Shown here in pieces: positions 32,910-43,672 of a DNA stretch of 64,000 bases. Every line of letters begins with the position of its first letter. Within the stretch, counting starts at the first letter, position 1. The stretch is from NCBI GenBank assembly GCA_020633235.1, contig JACKEA010000001.1, positions 744,001 through 808,000 of the forward strand, written 5' to 3'. The stretch is from Polyangiaceae bacterium (GTDB taxonomy: Bacteria > Myxococcota_A > Polyangia > Polyangiales > Polyangiaceae). The position numbers were made by a program, and so were the translations under genes. Under the pieces are notes generated by a model. That model was given only the letters and a program-made list of their open reading frames with translations, did no database searches and was not told the DNA's origin.

Positions 32910-34604
32910 ATGCTTTCCAGGATGCGGTCGTACGGGGTGGCGCTGGTGCTCGCGGGTGGCGTCCTCATTGCGGCCTGCAATGCGTTGGTCGACACCAGCG
33001 CCGACCAATGCGAGACGGACTCGGACTGTCAGAAGCTCGGGGGAGCCCTGGCGAACAGCGTGTGCACGCCCGACAAGGTCTGCTCCCACGGCGGGGACTG
33101 CACCACGAACCAGCAGTGCCTCGATCGCTTCGGCGGCAATCCCGCCATCTGTCGTCAACCCGATGGCACTTGCGTGAAGCTTCTGACCGACGACTGTCAG
33201 GAGGTCTACCCAACGGACGTGCTTGCGGACGACGACACCATCGTGCTCGGCTTCATGGGCCCGCTGAAGGACGAGTTCGCGAGCAACGGCGTTCCCCAGT
33301 GGGAAGGCATTCAGCTGGCAGTCAACGAATTCGAGACCTTCGCCAAGGGTCTGCCGGTGGCGGGCAGCACGGAGCGGCGGCACGTGGCCGTGCTCGCCTG
33401 TCACGACATCGACAATCCCATCGGCGTAGCCGAGCACTTGGTGAACACGGTGCGGGTTCCCGCCATCTTTGGCCCGGCCTTCAGCGGCATCACGCTGGAC
33501 GTGGCCACGCAGGTGACGGTGCCCAAGGGCACGCTGATCATGTCGTCTTCGGCGACCAGCCCGGCGATTACGGATCTGGACGACAATGGTCTGGTGTGGC
33601 GCACCTGCCCGTCCGACGCGCTACAAGCGGTTCCATTGAACTTCCTGGTAGCCGATGAAGAGAACACGATCCGCAGCGATCTGGGGCTGACGTCCTCCGA
33701 TCCCATTCGCTTGGCCATGGCCGTGAAGGGCGACGCGTACGGCAAGGGCCTGGCAGACGCCGTCCTCGCGAACCTGAAGTTCAACGGCAAGAACGCCGCC
33801 GCCAACGGCAACGACTTCCTACGCCAGGACTACCCGGATCCCGCCGAGCAGCCCGGCTACGACTTTGCCCCGTTGGTCAACGAGATCGTCAGCCAAAAGC
33901 CCCACATCGTGCTGCCCCTCGGCACCACGGAGGCGATCACCAAGGTGATTCAGGGCGTGGAAGCGAATTGGCCCACGTCCAATCCCGTGCCGCCGAAGCC
34001 CCACTACATCGTGCCGGATGGCGGCCGCCTGGATGAGCTCCTGGCCATCACCGGCCAGGGTAACGACGACCTTCGAAGTCGCGTCCTGGGGACGATTCCG
34101 GGGCGAACCACGGCGCTGTTTTCTTCGTTCAAGATCAACTTCAAAGCGTTCCACCAGAACAAGGACCCCGGCGCCTACGCCGACACGGCCTACGATTCGT
34201 TCTACCTGATGAGCTACGCGATCGTGGCGCAGGGCGGAAAGAACCTGTCCGGCGCGGCGATGAACGAGGGGCTGAAGAAGATGGTCGGCGGCACCACCAT
34301 CACCGCCGGCACCAACGACATCAACGCAGCGTTCAAGGCCCTGAGCGCCGGGCCCATCGACTACGAAGGCGTGTCCGGGCATCTGAACTTCGACGTGAGC
34401 ACGGGTGAGGCGCCTTCCGACATCGACATCTGGTGCATCGTGCTCGATTCGAAGAACCAGGCCGTCTACACCTCTTCGGGTCAGTACTACGACTCCCAGG
34501 GCGGCAAGGTCACCGGGACTCGAACGGCGTGCGGGAGCACGGGCGGGACGGGGGGAACGGGCGGAACCGGTGGCGCCGCCGGCGCGGGCGGCGCTCCGAA
34601 CTAA
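32910..34604 (+). CDS. branched-chain amino-acid-type periplasmic binding lipoprotein
   Basis: This 564-aa protein has signal MLSRMRSYGVALVLAGGV ending in the lipobox LIAAC. A Cys-rich segment (CETDSDCQKLGG to CRQPDGTCVK) follows at about 35-85. From about 100 comes a type I periplasmic-binding fold of the Leu/Ile/Val class (IVLGFMGPLKDEFASNG, VPAIFGPAFSGIT, SSSATSPAITD). A Gly/Thr tail ends it. No permease or ATPase gene is adjacent, so it may be a sensor or scavenger protein instead of a transporter part. Starts at ATG 32859 and 32922 are alternatives; I chose 32910 for its better-placed G-rich ribosome site. Confidence 0.82.
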   Translation: MLSRMRSYGVALVLAGGVLIAACNALVDTSADQCETDSDCQKLGGALANSVCTPDKVCSHGGDCTTNQQCLDRFGGNPAICRQPDGTCVKLLTDDCQEVYPTDVLADDDTIVLGFMGPLKDEFASNGVPQWEGIQLAVNEFETFAKGLPVAGSTERRHVAVLACHDIDNPIGVAEHLVNTVRVPAIFGPAFSGITLDVATQVTVPKGTLIMSSSATSPAITDLDDNGLVWRTCPSDALQAVPLNFLVADEENTIRSDLGLTSSDPIRLAMAVKGDAYGKGLADAVLANLKFNGKNAAANGNDFLRQDYPDPAEQPGYDFAPLVNEIVSQKPHIVLPLGTTEAITKVIQGVEANWPTSNPVPPKPHYIVPDGGRLDELLAITGQGNDDLRSRVLGTIPGRTTALFSSFKINFKAFHQNKDPGAYADTAYDSFYLMSYAIVAQGGKNLSGAAMNEGLKKMVGGTTITAGTNDINAAFKALSAGPIDYEGVSGHLNFDVSTGEAPSDIDIWCIVLDSKNQAVYTSSGQYYDSQGGKVTGTRTACGSTGGTGGTGGTGGAAGAGGAPN

Positions 34605-34612
34605 CGCGCGCT

Positions 34613-35590
34613 TTAGAACCGGCCGCGGAGCTGGACGTTGCCGGGTCCCACCCCCACGGCGACGCCCTTGTCCTTCTCCGGCGAGCCGTCCAGCGTGAGG
34701 TACAGCGAGTAGCCGCCGACGGCCACGGTGCCGACGAGCAGGACGTCCGTCACGATGGCCAGAGTGCGCGTCTTCTTGGAGGCGTCGTCGAGCTCTTGGC
34801 GCGAGGTGGGGGAGCTCTTCTCGTCGTCCAGATCGCTCTGCGCACCGAGCGTCAGCACCCCCGCCACGGTGGTACCGGCGGCCAGTGCTCCGGTGACGGC
34901 CCACCATCCCCAGGGCACCGAAGACGAGCTCTCCGCCGTGGTGTCGCTCTTCCGCGTGTCTTTCTTGGGCTCGGTCTTGGGCGTGCTGGGCGTGGAGGGG
35001 CTCGAGTGTCCAGCGCTCTGGGAGCCGAGCTCCAGAGTGAGGTCGCGTTCCTCTCCGCCTCCGATCGAGATCACGCGCGCCACCGGTGGCATGCCCTGCT
35101 TGGAGACACTGATCTTGCGCTTGCCGGAGTTCACCAGGAGGGGCCCGGAAAGCGGCGTGTGGGCCACCAGCGCGTCGTCCACGAACACGTCGGCGCCTTC
35201 CACGTTGACGGTGAGATTGACGCGCGCGATGCGACCTTCCAGTTTCTTCAGCTCGCGCTCCACCTCCGCGCGACGTTTCGCGTCGAGCTTCTTGCCGCCG
35301 TCCTCCAGATACTTGCTGAAGGCGCGGCTCGCCCCCGCGTAGTCGTTCAGCTGCAGCTGAACCAGCGCAATGTTGTAGAGGATCTTGTAGCTGGGAGCCG
35401 TGTCGTAGGCCTTCTGCAGCTCGACCAAGGCCGCGTCGAAGGCGCCGTCCTGGTAGAGGTCCATCCCGCGCTTGTAGCGCGCGCGAGCGTCGGCGATGTC
35501 GTCGGCGCTCGGCCCTTCGGCGAGAGCGAGGCTTGGGAAGGCACTGAGCGCACAGCAGAACGAGAGGGACGCGAGCCAGCGACGTTTCAT
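34613..35590 (-). CDS. exported TPR-PEGA domain protein
   Basis: This 325-aa protein has a signal peptide (MKRRWLASLSFCCALSAFPSLALA). TPR-like repeats at about 30-105 (ARYKRGMDLYQDGAFDAALVELQKAYD) precede a PEGA domain at about 120-190 (VNVEGADVFVDDALVAHTPL). A Ser/Thr/Pro/Lys linker and two C-terminal membrane segments at about 230-250 and 275-300 follow. Such proteins are common in myxobacteria next to Ser/Thr kinases. Its start overlaps the kinase stop (ATGA), so the two are coupled. It probably serves as an envelope partner or target of that kinase. Confidence 0.85.
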   Translation of the reverse strand: MKRRWLASLSFCCALSAFPSLALAEGPSADDIADARARYKRGMDLYQDGAFDAALVELQKAYDTAPSYKILYNIALVQLQLNDYAGASRAFSKYLEDGGKKLDAKRRAEVERELKKLEGRIARVNLTVNVEGADVFVDDALVAHTPLSGPLLVNSGKRKISVSKQGMPPVARVISIGGGEERDLTLELGSQSAGHSSPSTPSTPKTEPKKDTRKSDTTAESSSSVPWGWWAVTGALAAGTTVAGVLTLGAQSDLDDEKSSPTSRQELDDASKKTRTLAIVTDVLLVGTVAVGGYSLYLTLDGSPEKDKGVAVGVGPGNVQLRGRF

Positions 35591-37272
35591 TGGTTCCAGG
35601 GATCCGCGGTATCCAGCGGAGCGGCGGAGGTCTTCTTTTTGGTGGGGGGCGCGAGATCGGGGAAGTCTTCCGGCTTTTCCGGCTCTTCCTTCTTGGTGTT
35701 CGGCTTGGCGCGTACGACGGCGGCCGTTTTCGGGGCGCGACGCAGCTGGATCTCCAAGTTCTGATTCTCGTCGAAGCGAAGTGAGCGCTTTTCCGTCTCG
35801 TAGCCGTCCGCTTCGATGGTGAGCAGGTGGTCCTCGGGGCCGGCGGGCATTTCCGTGACCCAGGGGTTGTCCGAAAGGGGCTTGCCGTCGAGGCTGAGCG
35901 TCGCGCTCTTGGGGCTGACCGCGACGCGCACCCGCACCCGCGACGCAGCAGGCTGCGGCGAGGTGGGCGCGGGCGTGGTGACGGTTTCGACCGCCGGTGC
36001 GGCTTCCACGGTCGGGGTCGGAGTGACGGTGCGCGAGCGAGCGAGCACCACGACGATGGCAATCACCAGGAAGGCGACCACGGCCAAGAGCGCCCCGATG
36101 ACCGCGGCGAGGGTCCGGTTACGGCGCGGGGGCGGCGCCTTGACCTCGACCGACGGAATGGTGAGGGACGGCGGCTGGGTCGCGGGTGGGCGCTGGACGG
36201 AGCGCGAAGGGCTCGAATCCCCCATTGGCACGCGCGGGGGATCGAGTGCCGGCGGGCTGCTGTTGGAACCCGCGAGCTGGTCCTGCACCACGGCCTGGAG
36301 GTTCGCGCGCTCCTTCTGGAACAGACCAGACACCCATTCCCCGATGGCTCGGGGCTTGATGCGAGCAGTGCGTCCGAACAGGAACGCCTCGAGCGCTTGG
36401 CGGAACTCCGACGCCGTCCCAAAGCGGTCTTCCGGGCGCGGTGCCAGGGCGCGGTCGATCACCGCCGCGAGCTCGGGGTCGATGCTTGGATTCGCTTCCA
36501 CTGCGGCGGGAACGTGGCCCTGGCTCAGGGTCTGCATGATCTGCAGATCCGACTGGTCTTTCCACATTCGGACGCCAGTGGCGGCCTCCCAGAGCATCAC
36601 GCCCACGGCGAACAGATCGGCGCGGCGGTCGATCTGAGAGCTGAGCACTTGCTCCGGCGCCATGTAGCTGACCTTGCCCTTGAGCACGCCTGCGCGCGTC
36701 TCGACGGACGAGCTCATGGTCTTGGCGATGCCGAAGTCGCAGAGCTTCACTTGCCCGGTGTAGGTGACGAACACGTTGTGCGGGGTGACGTCGCGATGAA
36801 CCATCCTGAGCGGCGTGCCGTCGTAGTCCTCCACCGCGTGGGCGTACTCGAGGGCGTGCAGTACCTCTGCCAAGATGTAGAGGTGCCAGTTGAGGGGCAT
36901 CCCGTCGCTCTTGCGGGCGCGCCGCAAGATGCGATGGAGCGGCTGACCGTCGAGGAACTCCATCGCGATGAAGTGCGACTCACCCTCGATGCCGACCTCG
37001 TTGGTCTGAACGATGTTCGGATGGTTGAGGCGCGCTGCGAGGCGCCCCTCATCCAGGAACATGGCGCGACTGTCGGGCTCTTCCAGCAGCTCCGACTTCA
37101 TCACCTTCACGACGAAGAGCTTGGAGAAGCCGCCGGGACCGGCCACGACGGACAGGAACACTTCCGCCATCCCGCCTTGTCCAAGGCGCGCGAGGAGCCG
37201 GTACTTTCCCAGCGTTCGTCCAGTGTTGCTCGGGTTCGAGGTGCCCTCTCTTCGCGCCGGGGCGCGGGACAA
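35587..37272 (-). CDS. Ser/Thr protein kinase with PEGA domain
   Basis: This Hanks-type kinase of 561 aa has its catalytic domain at about residues 20-290 with the Gly-loop LGQGGMAEVF, catalytic loop MVHRDVTPHN (Thr in place of the usual Lys-Pro Lys), DFG in LCDFGIAK and SYMAPEQ. One membrane segment lies at about 395-420, followed by a periplasmic PEGA-like domain (VAVSPKSATLSLDGKPL). HRDVTPHN instead of HRDLKPEN is typical of many myxobacterial kinases. It starts with TTG at 37272, with AGGG upstream. It probably senses envelope state and phosphorylates the downstream TPR-PEGA protein or another target. Confidence 0.88.
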   Translation of the reverse strand: MSRAPARREGTSNPSNTGRTLGKYRLLARLGQGGMAEVFLSVVAGPGGFSKLFVVKVMKSELLEEPDSRAMFLDEGRLAARLNHPNIVQTNEVGIEGESHFIAMEFLDGQPLHRILRRARKSDGMPLNWHLYILAEVLHALEYAHAVEDYDGTPLRMVHRDVTPHNVFVTYTGQVKLCDFGIAKTMSSSVETRAGVLKGKVSYMAPEQVLSSQIDRRADLFAVGVMLWEAATGVRMWKDQSDLQIMQTLSQGHVPAAVEANPSIDPELAAVIDRALAPRPEDRFGTASEFRQALEAFLFGRTARIKPRAIGEWVSGLFQKERANLQAVVQDQLAGSNSSPPALDPPRVPMGDSSPSRSVQRPPATQPPSLTIPSVEVKAPPPRRNRTLAAVIGALLAVVAFLVIAIVVVLARSRTVTPTPTVEAAPAVETVTTPAPTSPQPAASRVRVRVAVSPKSATLSLDGKPLSDNPWVTEMPAGPEDHLLTIEADGYETEKRSLRFDENQNLEIQLRRAPKTAAVVRAKPNTKKEEPEKPEDFPDLAPPTKKKTSAAPLDTADPWNQ

Positions 37273-37332
37273 AAGGTACCCTGGTCAGAAAACCCGGTGC
37301 AAGCAACCGTCCGGCCCCAGGGCCGAGCGAAG

Positions 37333-38769
<1,437 letters not shown>

Positions 38770-38867
38770 GCGGGGGGTTCCTCCGCCCGAGACCCTCGCC
38801 GAGGCCATGTTTCAGACAGATTTCGTCCGTCTTTCGATTAGATGTGGGTGGGTGGATGTAGGTGCGG

Positions 38868-40031
38868 TCAGTTGCAGGCCACGACGTGTACGTCGTAGCT
38901 GATGGGCTGGCTGATTCCGCTCACGCTCACCGAGTAGGTGTGGCCGGCTTGGGTGGTCCAACCCTGCGGTTTCATGGCGATGGCGTACTTGCTGCCGTAG
39001 CCGCTCTGCAGGGTGGTGAGGGCTACGGGGCGGTTGGTCCCACCATCCGTGACGGTCACCTGAGCCCCGGCCAGGTTGATGCTGTCGCTCTGGATGGTCC
39101 AGCCCGTGGAGTCGACGGAGCTCCAGGACACGTTGAAGAGCTCGAGCGGCACGGGGCCGGGGGGCGGAAACGCCGTCCAGGTCTTGTTGCCGTTGCCCGA
39201 CCCACCGATGACCCACATGCACGAATAGCTGCTGGTCGAACCCAGTCCGATGGGGCCCAGGGAGTTCGATAGGATCCAACGCCGATGTCCAAAAGTGGTC
39301 GCGTTGCCCGGATCCACCATGTAGAGGTCCACGGCTTGGACCCCGGGAGTGGTCGCGATGTTGCTCTTGCCCGCCGCGCCCGCGCCGGCAGCGTTGTAGC
39401 AGGTCCAGCTGGAGGGAGGCGTGTGCGACAGCTGGTTGTTGGCGTCCATCATCAACGCGCACTGTTGCGCGTCGGCGTTGCGGGCCGCGTCGTGGGTGAC
39501 GGCCGGGAGCCCTTCCAGCCAGCGATACAGATTCACGAGCTTGAGTGCGTTGGCACGACCCGGGCTGGCCACGTCGCCAGCGTTACAGCCCGACACGCTC
39601 CCGCTCCAGGCGCCTTCTGCGAGGCTCTGGCGGTCGGAGGTCCAACGATTGCAGACGTCTGCGGCGGTGGTTCCGCCAGTGTTGCCGGTGCCCCCGGTGT
39701 TGCCGACGTTGCCCGTGCCGCCGGTGTTGCCCGTGTTGCCGGTGCCGCCGGTGTTGCCGGTGCCGCCGGTGTTGCCGGTGCCGCCGGTGTTGCCGGTGCC
39801 GCCGGTGTTGCCGACATTGCCGGTGCCCCCAGTGTTGCCTGTGTTGCCGGTGCCGCCGGCGTTGCCCGTGTTGCCGGTGCCGCCGGTGTTGCCGCCATCG
39901 AAAGCGAAGCCGCCGCTTCCGCCCCCGCTCTCGGCGCCGCCGTCCGGTGAAAAGCTCAGATCGTCGTAGCCGAGGACGTTGCTGCATCCGGCTACGACCA
40001 GCGCGAGCCCCCCAATCACCCAACGCCGCAT
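38868..40031 (-). CDS. CAP-domain lipoprotein with long Gly-Thr-Asn repeat
   Basis: This 387-aa exported protein has signal MRRWVIGGLALVVAGC and SD GAAGG. The linker at about 45-120 is built from GGTGNT-like hexapeptide repeats. A CAP/SCP domain begins near residue 125 and contains LVNLYRWLEGLPAVTHD, QQCALMMDANNQLSHTP and GHRRWILSN, the typical His-containing helix and strand blocks of bacterial CAP proteins. A final beta-rich 100-residue segment has no clear family. CAP proteins may act on lipids, sterols or proteins outside the cell. The gene is alone on its strand. Confidence 0.82.
   Translation of the reverse strand: MRRWVIGGLALVVAGCSNVLGYDDLSFSPDGGAESGGGSGGFAFDGGNTGGTGNTGNAGGTGNTGNTGGTGNVGNTGGTGNTGGTGNTGGTGNTGGTGNTGNTGGTGNVGNTGGTGNTGGTTAADVCNRWTSDRQSLAEGAWSGSVSGCNAGDVASPGRANALKLVNLYRWLEGLPAVTHDAARNADAQQCALMMDANNQLSHTPPSSWTCYNAAGAGAAGKSNIATTPGVQAVDLYMVDPGNATTFGHRRWILSNSLGPIGLGSTSSYSCMWVIGGSGNGNKTWTAFPPPGPVPLELFNVSWSSVDSTGWTIQSDSINLAGAQVTVTDGGTNRPVALTTLQSGYGSKYAIAMKPQGWTTQAGHTYSVSVSGISQPISYDVHVVACN
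39673..39895 (-). repeat. in-frame tandem repeat (18-bp units) in the CAP lipoprotein gene
   Basis: About twelve units of 18 bp and 9-bp variants encode GGTGNT and TGN blocks. The units are highly similar at DNA level (for example CCGCCGGTGTTGCCGGTG), so length can change by slippage or recombination. This would alter the linker between the lipid anchor and the CAP domain. Confidence 0.85.
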
Positions 40032-40109
40032 GCCTTCATACTGAGGTGACCGCGGCGCCCCAGCAAGAGCAACGATGACCGGCTGGAAAAGTCGCGCTAC
40101 ACGGTAGAG

Positions 40110-40904
40110 GTGTTCGCGTTCGATGAAGACACGGAGCTGCATGAAGTCAGGGCGGGATCCTTCACGGGACGTGTGACGGAACGCTGGAGCATCGGCCCGG
40201 TTCCAAACGGTGGATACGTGATGGCAATGGCTCTCCAAGCGGTGCGCCGGACCGTGGTGGAGGCCGAGCCGGTGACCGTCACCGCCCACTTCTTGCGCCC
40301 CACGCCTCCAGGGGCAGTCGACATCGACGTCGACGTGGTCAAAGCGGGGCGGCAGTTCACTGCGTCCGAGGCGCGGCTTCGGGCCGGGGATCGCGAGTGC
40401 CTGCGGATGCTCGTCACCTCCGGCCGGCTGCCGGCACAACCCTCGATCCTGCGTCTCGACAGGGAGCCGCCGGCGCACGGTCCCCAGGCCTTCGCTCCGC
40501 TGGAGGTCGTCGACGCTCTTCCGGAGATCACTCGGCGTTTCGAGCAGCGGCCCGATCCGACGTGCCTCGGCTGGATGCGCGGAGAGCAGAGCGAGCACGC
40601 CCGGATGCGAGCCTGGCTCCGCTTTGCGGACGGTCGCGCGCCGGACGTGCCCTCCCTCGTCCTGTTCGCAGATGCCATGCCGCCGCCGGTGTTCCACTGG
40701 GTGAGCCCTGGCTGGGTCCCCACGCTGGAGCTCACCGTTCACGTCCGAGCGCGTCCGCGATCGACGTGGCTCTGGTGCGACTTCCGCACGCACCTGGTCG
40801 CGAACGGCCTCTTGGAAGAAGACGGGGAGATCTGGGACGAGACAGGGACGCTGGTGGCTATGTCGCGGCAGCTCGCGGCGCTGCCTCAGAACAGCTTGCG
40901 CTGA
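40110..40904 (+). CDS. acyl-CoA thioesterase-like double hot-dog protein
   Basis: This cytoplasmic protein of 264 aa has N-terminal GRVTERWSIGPVPNGGYVMAMAL and C-terminal WLWCDFRTHLVANGLLEEDGEIWD blocks, matching the thioesterase (4HBT_3/TesB-like) superfamily. The D of EEDGEIWDETG sits in the second hot-dog half. These enzymes hydrolyse acyl-CoA; the substrate is unknown. The start is GTG at 40110, because an in-frame stop lies just upstream. Its end overlaps the convergent ruvB by 19 bp. Confidence 0.87.
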   Translation: MFAFDEDTELHEVRAGSFTGRVTERWSIGPVPNGGYVMAMALQAVRRTVVEAEPVTVTAHFLRPTPPGAVDIDVDVVKAGRQFTASEARLRAGDRECLRMLVTSGRLPAQPSILRLDREPPAHGPQAFAPLEVVDALPEITRRFEQRPDPTCLGWMRGEQSEHARMRAWLRFADGRAPDVPSLVLFADAMPPPVFHWVSPGWVPTLELTVHVRARPRSTWLWCDFRTHLVANGLLEEDGEIWDETGTLVAMSRQLAALPQNSLR

Positions 40905-41929
40905 GCTTCGCGGCTGGCGGGCGCGATGCCCAGGTGCTCGTAGGCCTTCTTGGTGGCCACCCGTCCGCGCGGGGTGCGACCCAAGAAACCCTGCTGCAAG
41001 AGGTAGGGCTCGTAGACGTCCTCGATGGTGTCCCGCGGTTCCGCCATGGCGGCGGCGATCGTCTCCACGCCCACGGGGCCTCCGTCGTAGTGCTCGATCA
41101 CGATGCTGAGCAGCCGACGGTCCATTTCGTCCAAACCACCGGCGTCCACTTCCAGGCGCTCACACGCTGTCTTCACGATCGAGAAGTCGATGACGCCGCT
41201 GCCTTCCACCTCGGCAAAGTCCCGAGCGCGTCGGAGCAGCCGGTTCGCGACGCGCGGCGTGCCACGAGACCTGCTGGCGAGCTCGAGGGCACCTTCAGGG
41301 TCGCAGGGAACCCCCAAGAGCGCCGCGCTGCGCAGGATGATCTTCTGCAGATCCTCCACCGGGTAGAAATCCAGGCGGATGGTGACGCCAAAGCGTTCGT
41401 GAAGGGGTTTGGTCAGAAGGCCCGTGCGGGTCGTCGCGCCCACCAGCGTGAACGGCTTCAGGTCCAGCGGGATGCTCTCCGCGTAGGCGCCGTCGCCCAT
41501 CATCACGTCGATGCGAAAATCCTCGATAGCGGGGTAGAGCGCCTCTTCCACCACCGCGCTCATGCGGTGGATTTCGTCGATGAACAGCACGTCCCCCCGC
41601 TCCAGCCGCGTCAGCAGGCCGTTCAGCGTGCCCTTGTGCTCCACCGCGGGGCCGCTGGTGAGCGCCAGGTTCACGCCCATTTCGTTGGCCAGAATGTACG
41701 CCAGCGTGGTCTTGCCCAGGCCCGGAGGTCCGCACAAGAGGATGTGATCCAGGGGCTCTTTGCGCTTGCGAGCAGCCTGGACGTAAACGCGGAGGTTGTC
41801 CTTGTGCTTCGCCTGACCCACGAAGTCTTCCAGGGTCTTGGGCCGAAACAGCCGGTCGAAGCGCTCGTCGTCCTCGCCGGCAGCTGCCGCCACGACGCGC
41901 TCGTCGCTGGTTTCGCTGCCTTTCGCCAT
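40886..41929 (-). CDS. ruvB: Holliday junction branch-migration ATPase RuvB
   Basis: This AAA+ motor drives branch migration with RuvA. It has 347 aa. Walker A is GPPGLGKT, Walker B LFIDEIH, the arginine-finger region GATTRTGLLT, and the C-terminal winged helix ends with GFLGRTPRGRVATKKAYEHLG. The N-terminal tail is slightly longer than in E. coli. Neither ruvA nor ruvC is adjacent. The ATG at 41929 has an AGGG element upstream. Confidence 0.97.
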   Translation of the reverse strand: MAKGSETSDERVVAAAAGEDDERFDRLFRPKTLEDFVGQAKHKDNLRVYVQAARKRKEPLDHILLCGPPGLGKTTLAYILANEMGVNLALTSGPAVEHKGTLNGLLTRLERGDVLFIDEIHRMSAVVEEALYPAIEDFRIDVMMGDGAYAESIPLDLKPFTLVGATTRTGLLTKPLHERFGVTIRLDFYPVEDLQKIILRSAALLGVPCDPEGALELASRSRGTPRVANRLLRRARDFAEVEGSGVIDFSIVKTACERLEVDAGGLDEMDRRLLSIVIEHYDGGPVGVETIAAAMAEPRDTIEDVYEPYLLQQGFLGRTPRGRVATKKAYEHLGIAPASREAQRKLF

Positions 41930-42007
41930 CGGAAGCCCTGTATAGCCGCGTCCACGGCATGCGGCGAGGGACTTGTCCGCTCCGGGGAAAACCGCTCCAC
42001 TCCGGCC

Positions 42008-43243
42008 GTGGCCACCACGGAGTCCGACGCCGCCCGCATCAATTTCGCGTGGTTGGTGCGCGTGCGCTGGGGCGCCATCTTCGCGCAAGCCGCGGTGATC
42101 GCTGCCGCCCTGGTTGCTCTCGGCGTGCACCTGCCCATGACGGCCGTCGTCGTGGTGCTGCTGGCGGAGGTCACGTCCAACGCTCTTGCTCAGGTGTGGG
42201 GCACGAAGACCAAACGTGTGTTGCCGCGGCACGTGGCGACCTTGGTGGCGACCGACATCGTGCTGTTCACGCTGCTTTTGTACTTCACCGGCGGCGCGGC
42301 CAACCCCTTCAGCTTTCTCTACCTCGTGCCCATCGCGCTGGCGGCGCACATCCTGGAGCCGAGGTGGACCTGGGCGCTTTTAGCCCTCACCGTGGTGTGC
42401 TCCGGGGCGCTGTTCGGTCGCGTGGAGCATGCTCACCACGACCACGCCGCCTTCGGCCTCCACCTGCAGGGGATGTGGCTGGCGTTGATCGTCGCCGCCG
42501 TGTTCATCGTGTACTTCATGCATCGCATCGCCGCTTCTCTCCGGGAGCGCGAGGACCAGCTGGCGCAAGCACGAGAGTCGGCGGAGCGCGGCGCGCGGCT
42601 GGCGTCGCTGGCGACTCTGGCGGCGGGGGCGGCGCACGAGCTCGCGACGCCGCTGGGCACCATCGCGGTGGTCAGCAAGGAGCTCACGCGACGCCTGCAG
42701 GGCGGAGACCCGGAGCTCTTGGAAGACGCCGGCGTGATCCGCTCGGAGGTCGACCGCTGTCGGCGCATCCTCGATCGCATGGCGACGGACGTGGGCCAAC
42801 CCACCGGCGAAGCGCCCGCACCGGTCACCACCCAGGAGCTGATCGAAGGAGCGCTGGCGGAGGTGTCGGAGCGGGCGCGCGTGGCGGTCTCGGGGCCGGT
42901 AGTGGACCTGTGTGTTCCCAGACATCCGGTGCAACAGGCGCTGCACAACCTGGTCGACAACGCCCTGCGCGCCACCGACGGCGAAGTGCGCATCGTGGTG
43001 GACGGTAGCCGCATCAGCGTGATCGACGAAGGCGCCGGGATGAGCGCGGAGGTGCTGGCCCGCGCCACGGAGCCGTTCTTCACCTCGAAGGACGGAGGCA
43101 TGGGCCTCGGCTTGTTCCTGGTCGACACCGTGGCCGAACAGATCGGCGGGAAGCTCGAGCTCGAGTCCAAGCCCGGTGCCGGGACTCGCGCCACGTTGAT
43201 CCTGCCGCCATGCGACAATTTGCCGCCTCCCTCGGCGGCCTGA
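42008..43243 (+). CDS. regB: RegB/PrrB-type redox sensor histidine kinase
   Basis: This membrane kinase of 411 aa has about six N-terminal helices (to about 180) holding the quinone-site motif GGAANPF (95-101). The dimerisation and phosphorylation box is AAHELATPLGTIAVVSKE with H210. A Cys at 251 (EVDRCRRIL) matches the redox-active Cys of RegB. The ATPase part has HNLVDNALRATDG, DEGAGM and GLGLFLVD. It starts with GTG at 42008. A RegA-type regulator lies 430 bp downstream, so together they form a redox-responsive two-component system, separated by a small lipoprotein gene. Confidence 0.9.
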   Translation: MATTESDAARINFAWLVRVRWGAIFAQAAVIAAALVALGVHLPMTAVVVVLLAEVTSNALAQVWGTKTKRVLPRHVATLVATDIVLFTLLLYFTGGAANPFSFLYLVPIALAAHILEPRWTWALLALTVVCSGALFGRVEHAHHDHAAFGLHLQGMWLALIVAAVFIVYFMHRIAASLREREDQLAQARESAERGARLASLATLAAGAAHELATPLGTIAVVSKELTRRLQGGDPELLEDAGVIRSEVDRCRRILDRMATDVGQPTGEAPAPVTTQELIEGALAEVSERARVAVSGPVVDLCVPRHPVQQALHNLVDNALRATDGEVRIVVDGSRISVIDEGAGMSAEVLARATEPFFTSKDGGMGLGLFLVDTVAEQIGGKLELESKPGAGTRATLILPPCDNLPPPSAA

Positions 43244-43263
43244 CGAACGCTAGATCAAGCGCC

Positions 43264-43668
43264 ATGCACAGGATGGCGTTTGGCGCGCTTGCAGTGGCGC
43301 TGCTGGTCGGCTGCGGCGCTTCGGACGAAACTGCGGAAGGCACCCAAGCGCTTGCATCCGAAGGCGGGCACTTCCGCGGAAGCTTCACGCCGGAGCCCGA
43401 CCCGCCCACCACCGGCGAGAACGCCCTCGCGCTCGGCCTGACGGACGCGTCCGGCGTGGCGATTGACGGCGCCACCTTGGCTGCGGACCCCTGGATGCCG
43501 AGCATGGGCCACGGCAGTCCGGTCGCGCCGACCTCCGTGGAGCTCGGCGGGGGCGACTACCGAATCGAGCACCTGAGCTACACCATGCCAGGAGACTGGG
43601 AAGTCCGGGTAGACGTCAGCGCGGGAGGCGTCACGGATCGATTTGTCGTACCGCTCGGCGTACAGTGA
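43264..43668 (+). CDS. YtkA-like domain lipoprotein
   Basis: This 134-aa lipoprotein has signal MHRMAFGALAVALLVGC. The mature domain contains AADPWMPSMGHGSPV and YTMPGDWEVRVDVS, matching the small YtkA/FixH-like immunoglobulin-fold domain with a conserved His and Met that may bind copper. It lies between regB and regA and is 20 bp after regB, so it is probably co-transcribed. A second homologue follows regA. It could deliver metal or report redox state to the membrane. Confidence 0.85.
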   Translation: MHRMAFGALAVALLVGCGASDETAEGTQALASEGGHFRGSFTPEPDPPTTGENALALGLTDASGVAIDGATLAADPWMPSMGHGSPVAPTSVELGGGDYRIEHLSYTMPGDWEVRVDVSAGGVTDRFVVPLGVQ

Positions 43669-43672
43669 GCGC

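Noticed and set aside
32850..32910. Earlier TTG (32850) and ATG (32859) starts for the periplasmic binding protein
   Set aside because: They place a long basic stretch before the lipoprotein signal; the start at 32910 gives a normal signal peptide.
39673..39895. Regular repeats suggesting a CRISPR array
   Set aside because: Units are contiguous 18-bp and 9-bp blocks without spacers, and they keep the reading frame of the CAP lipoprotein.
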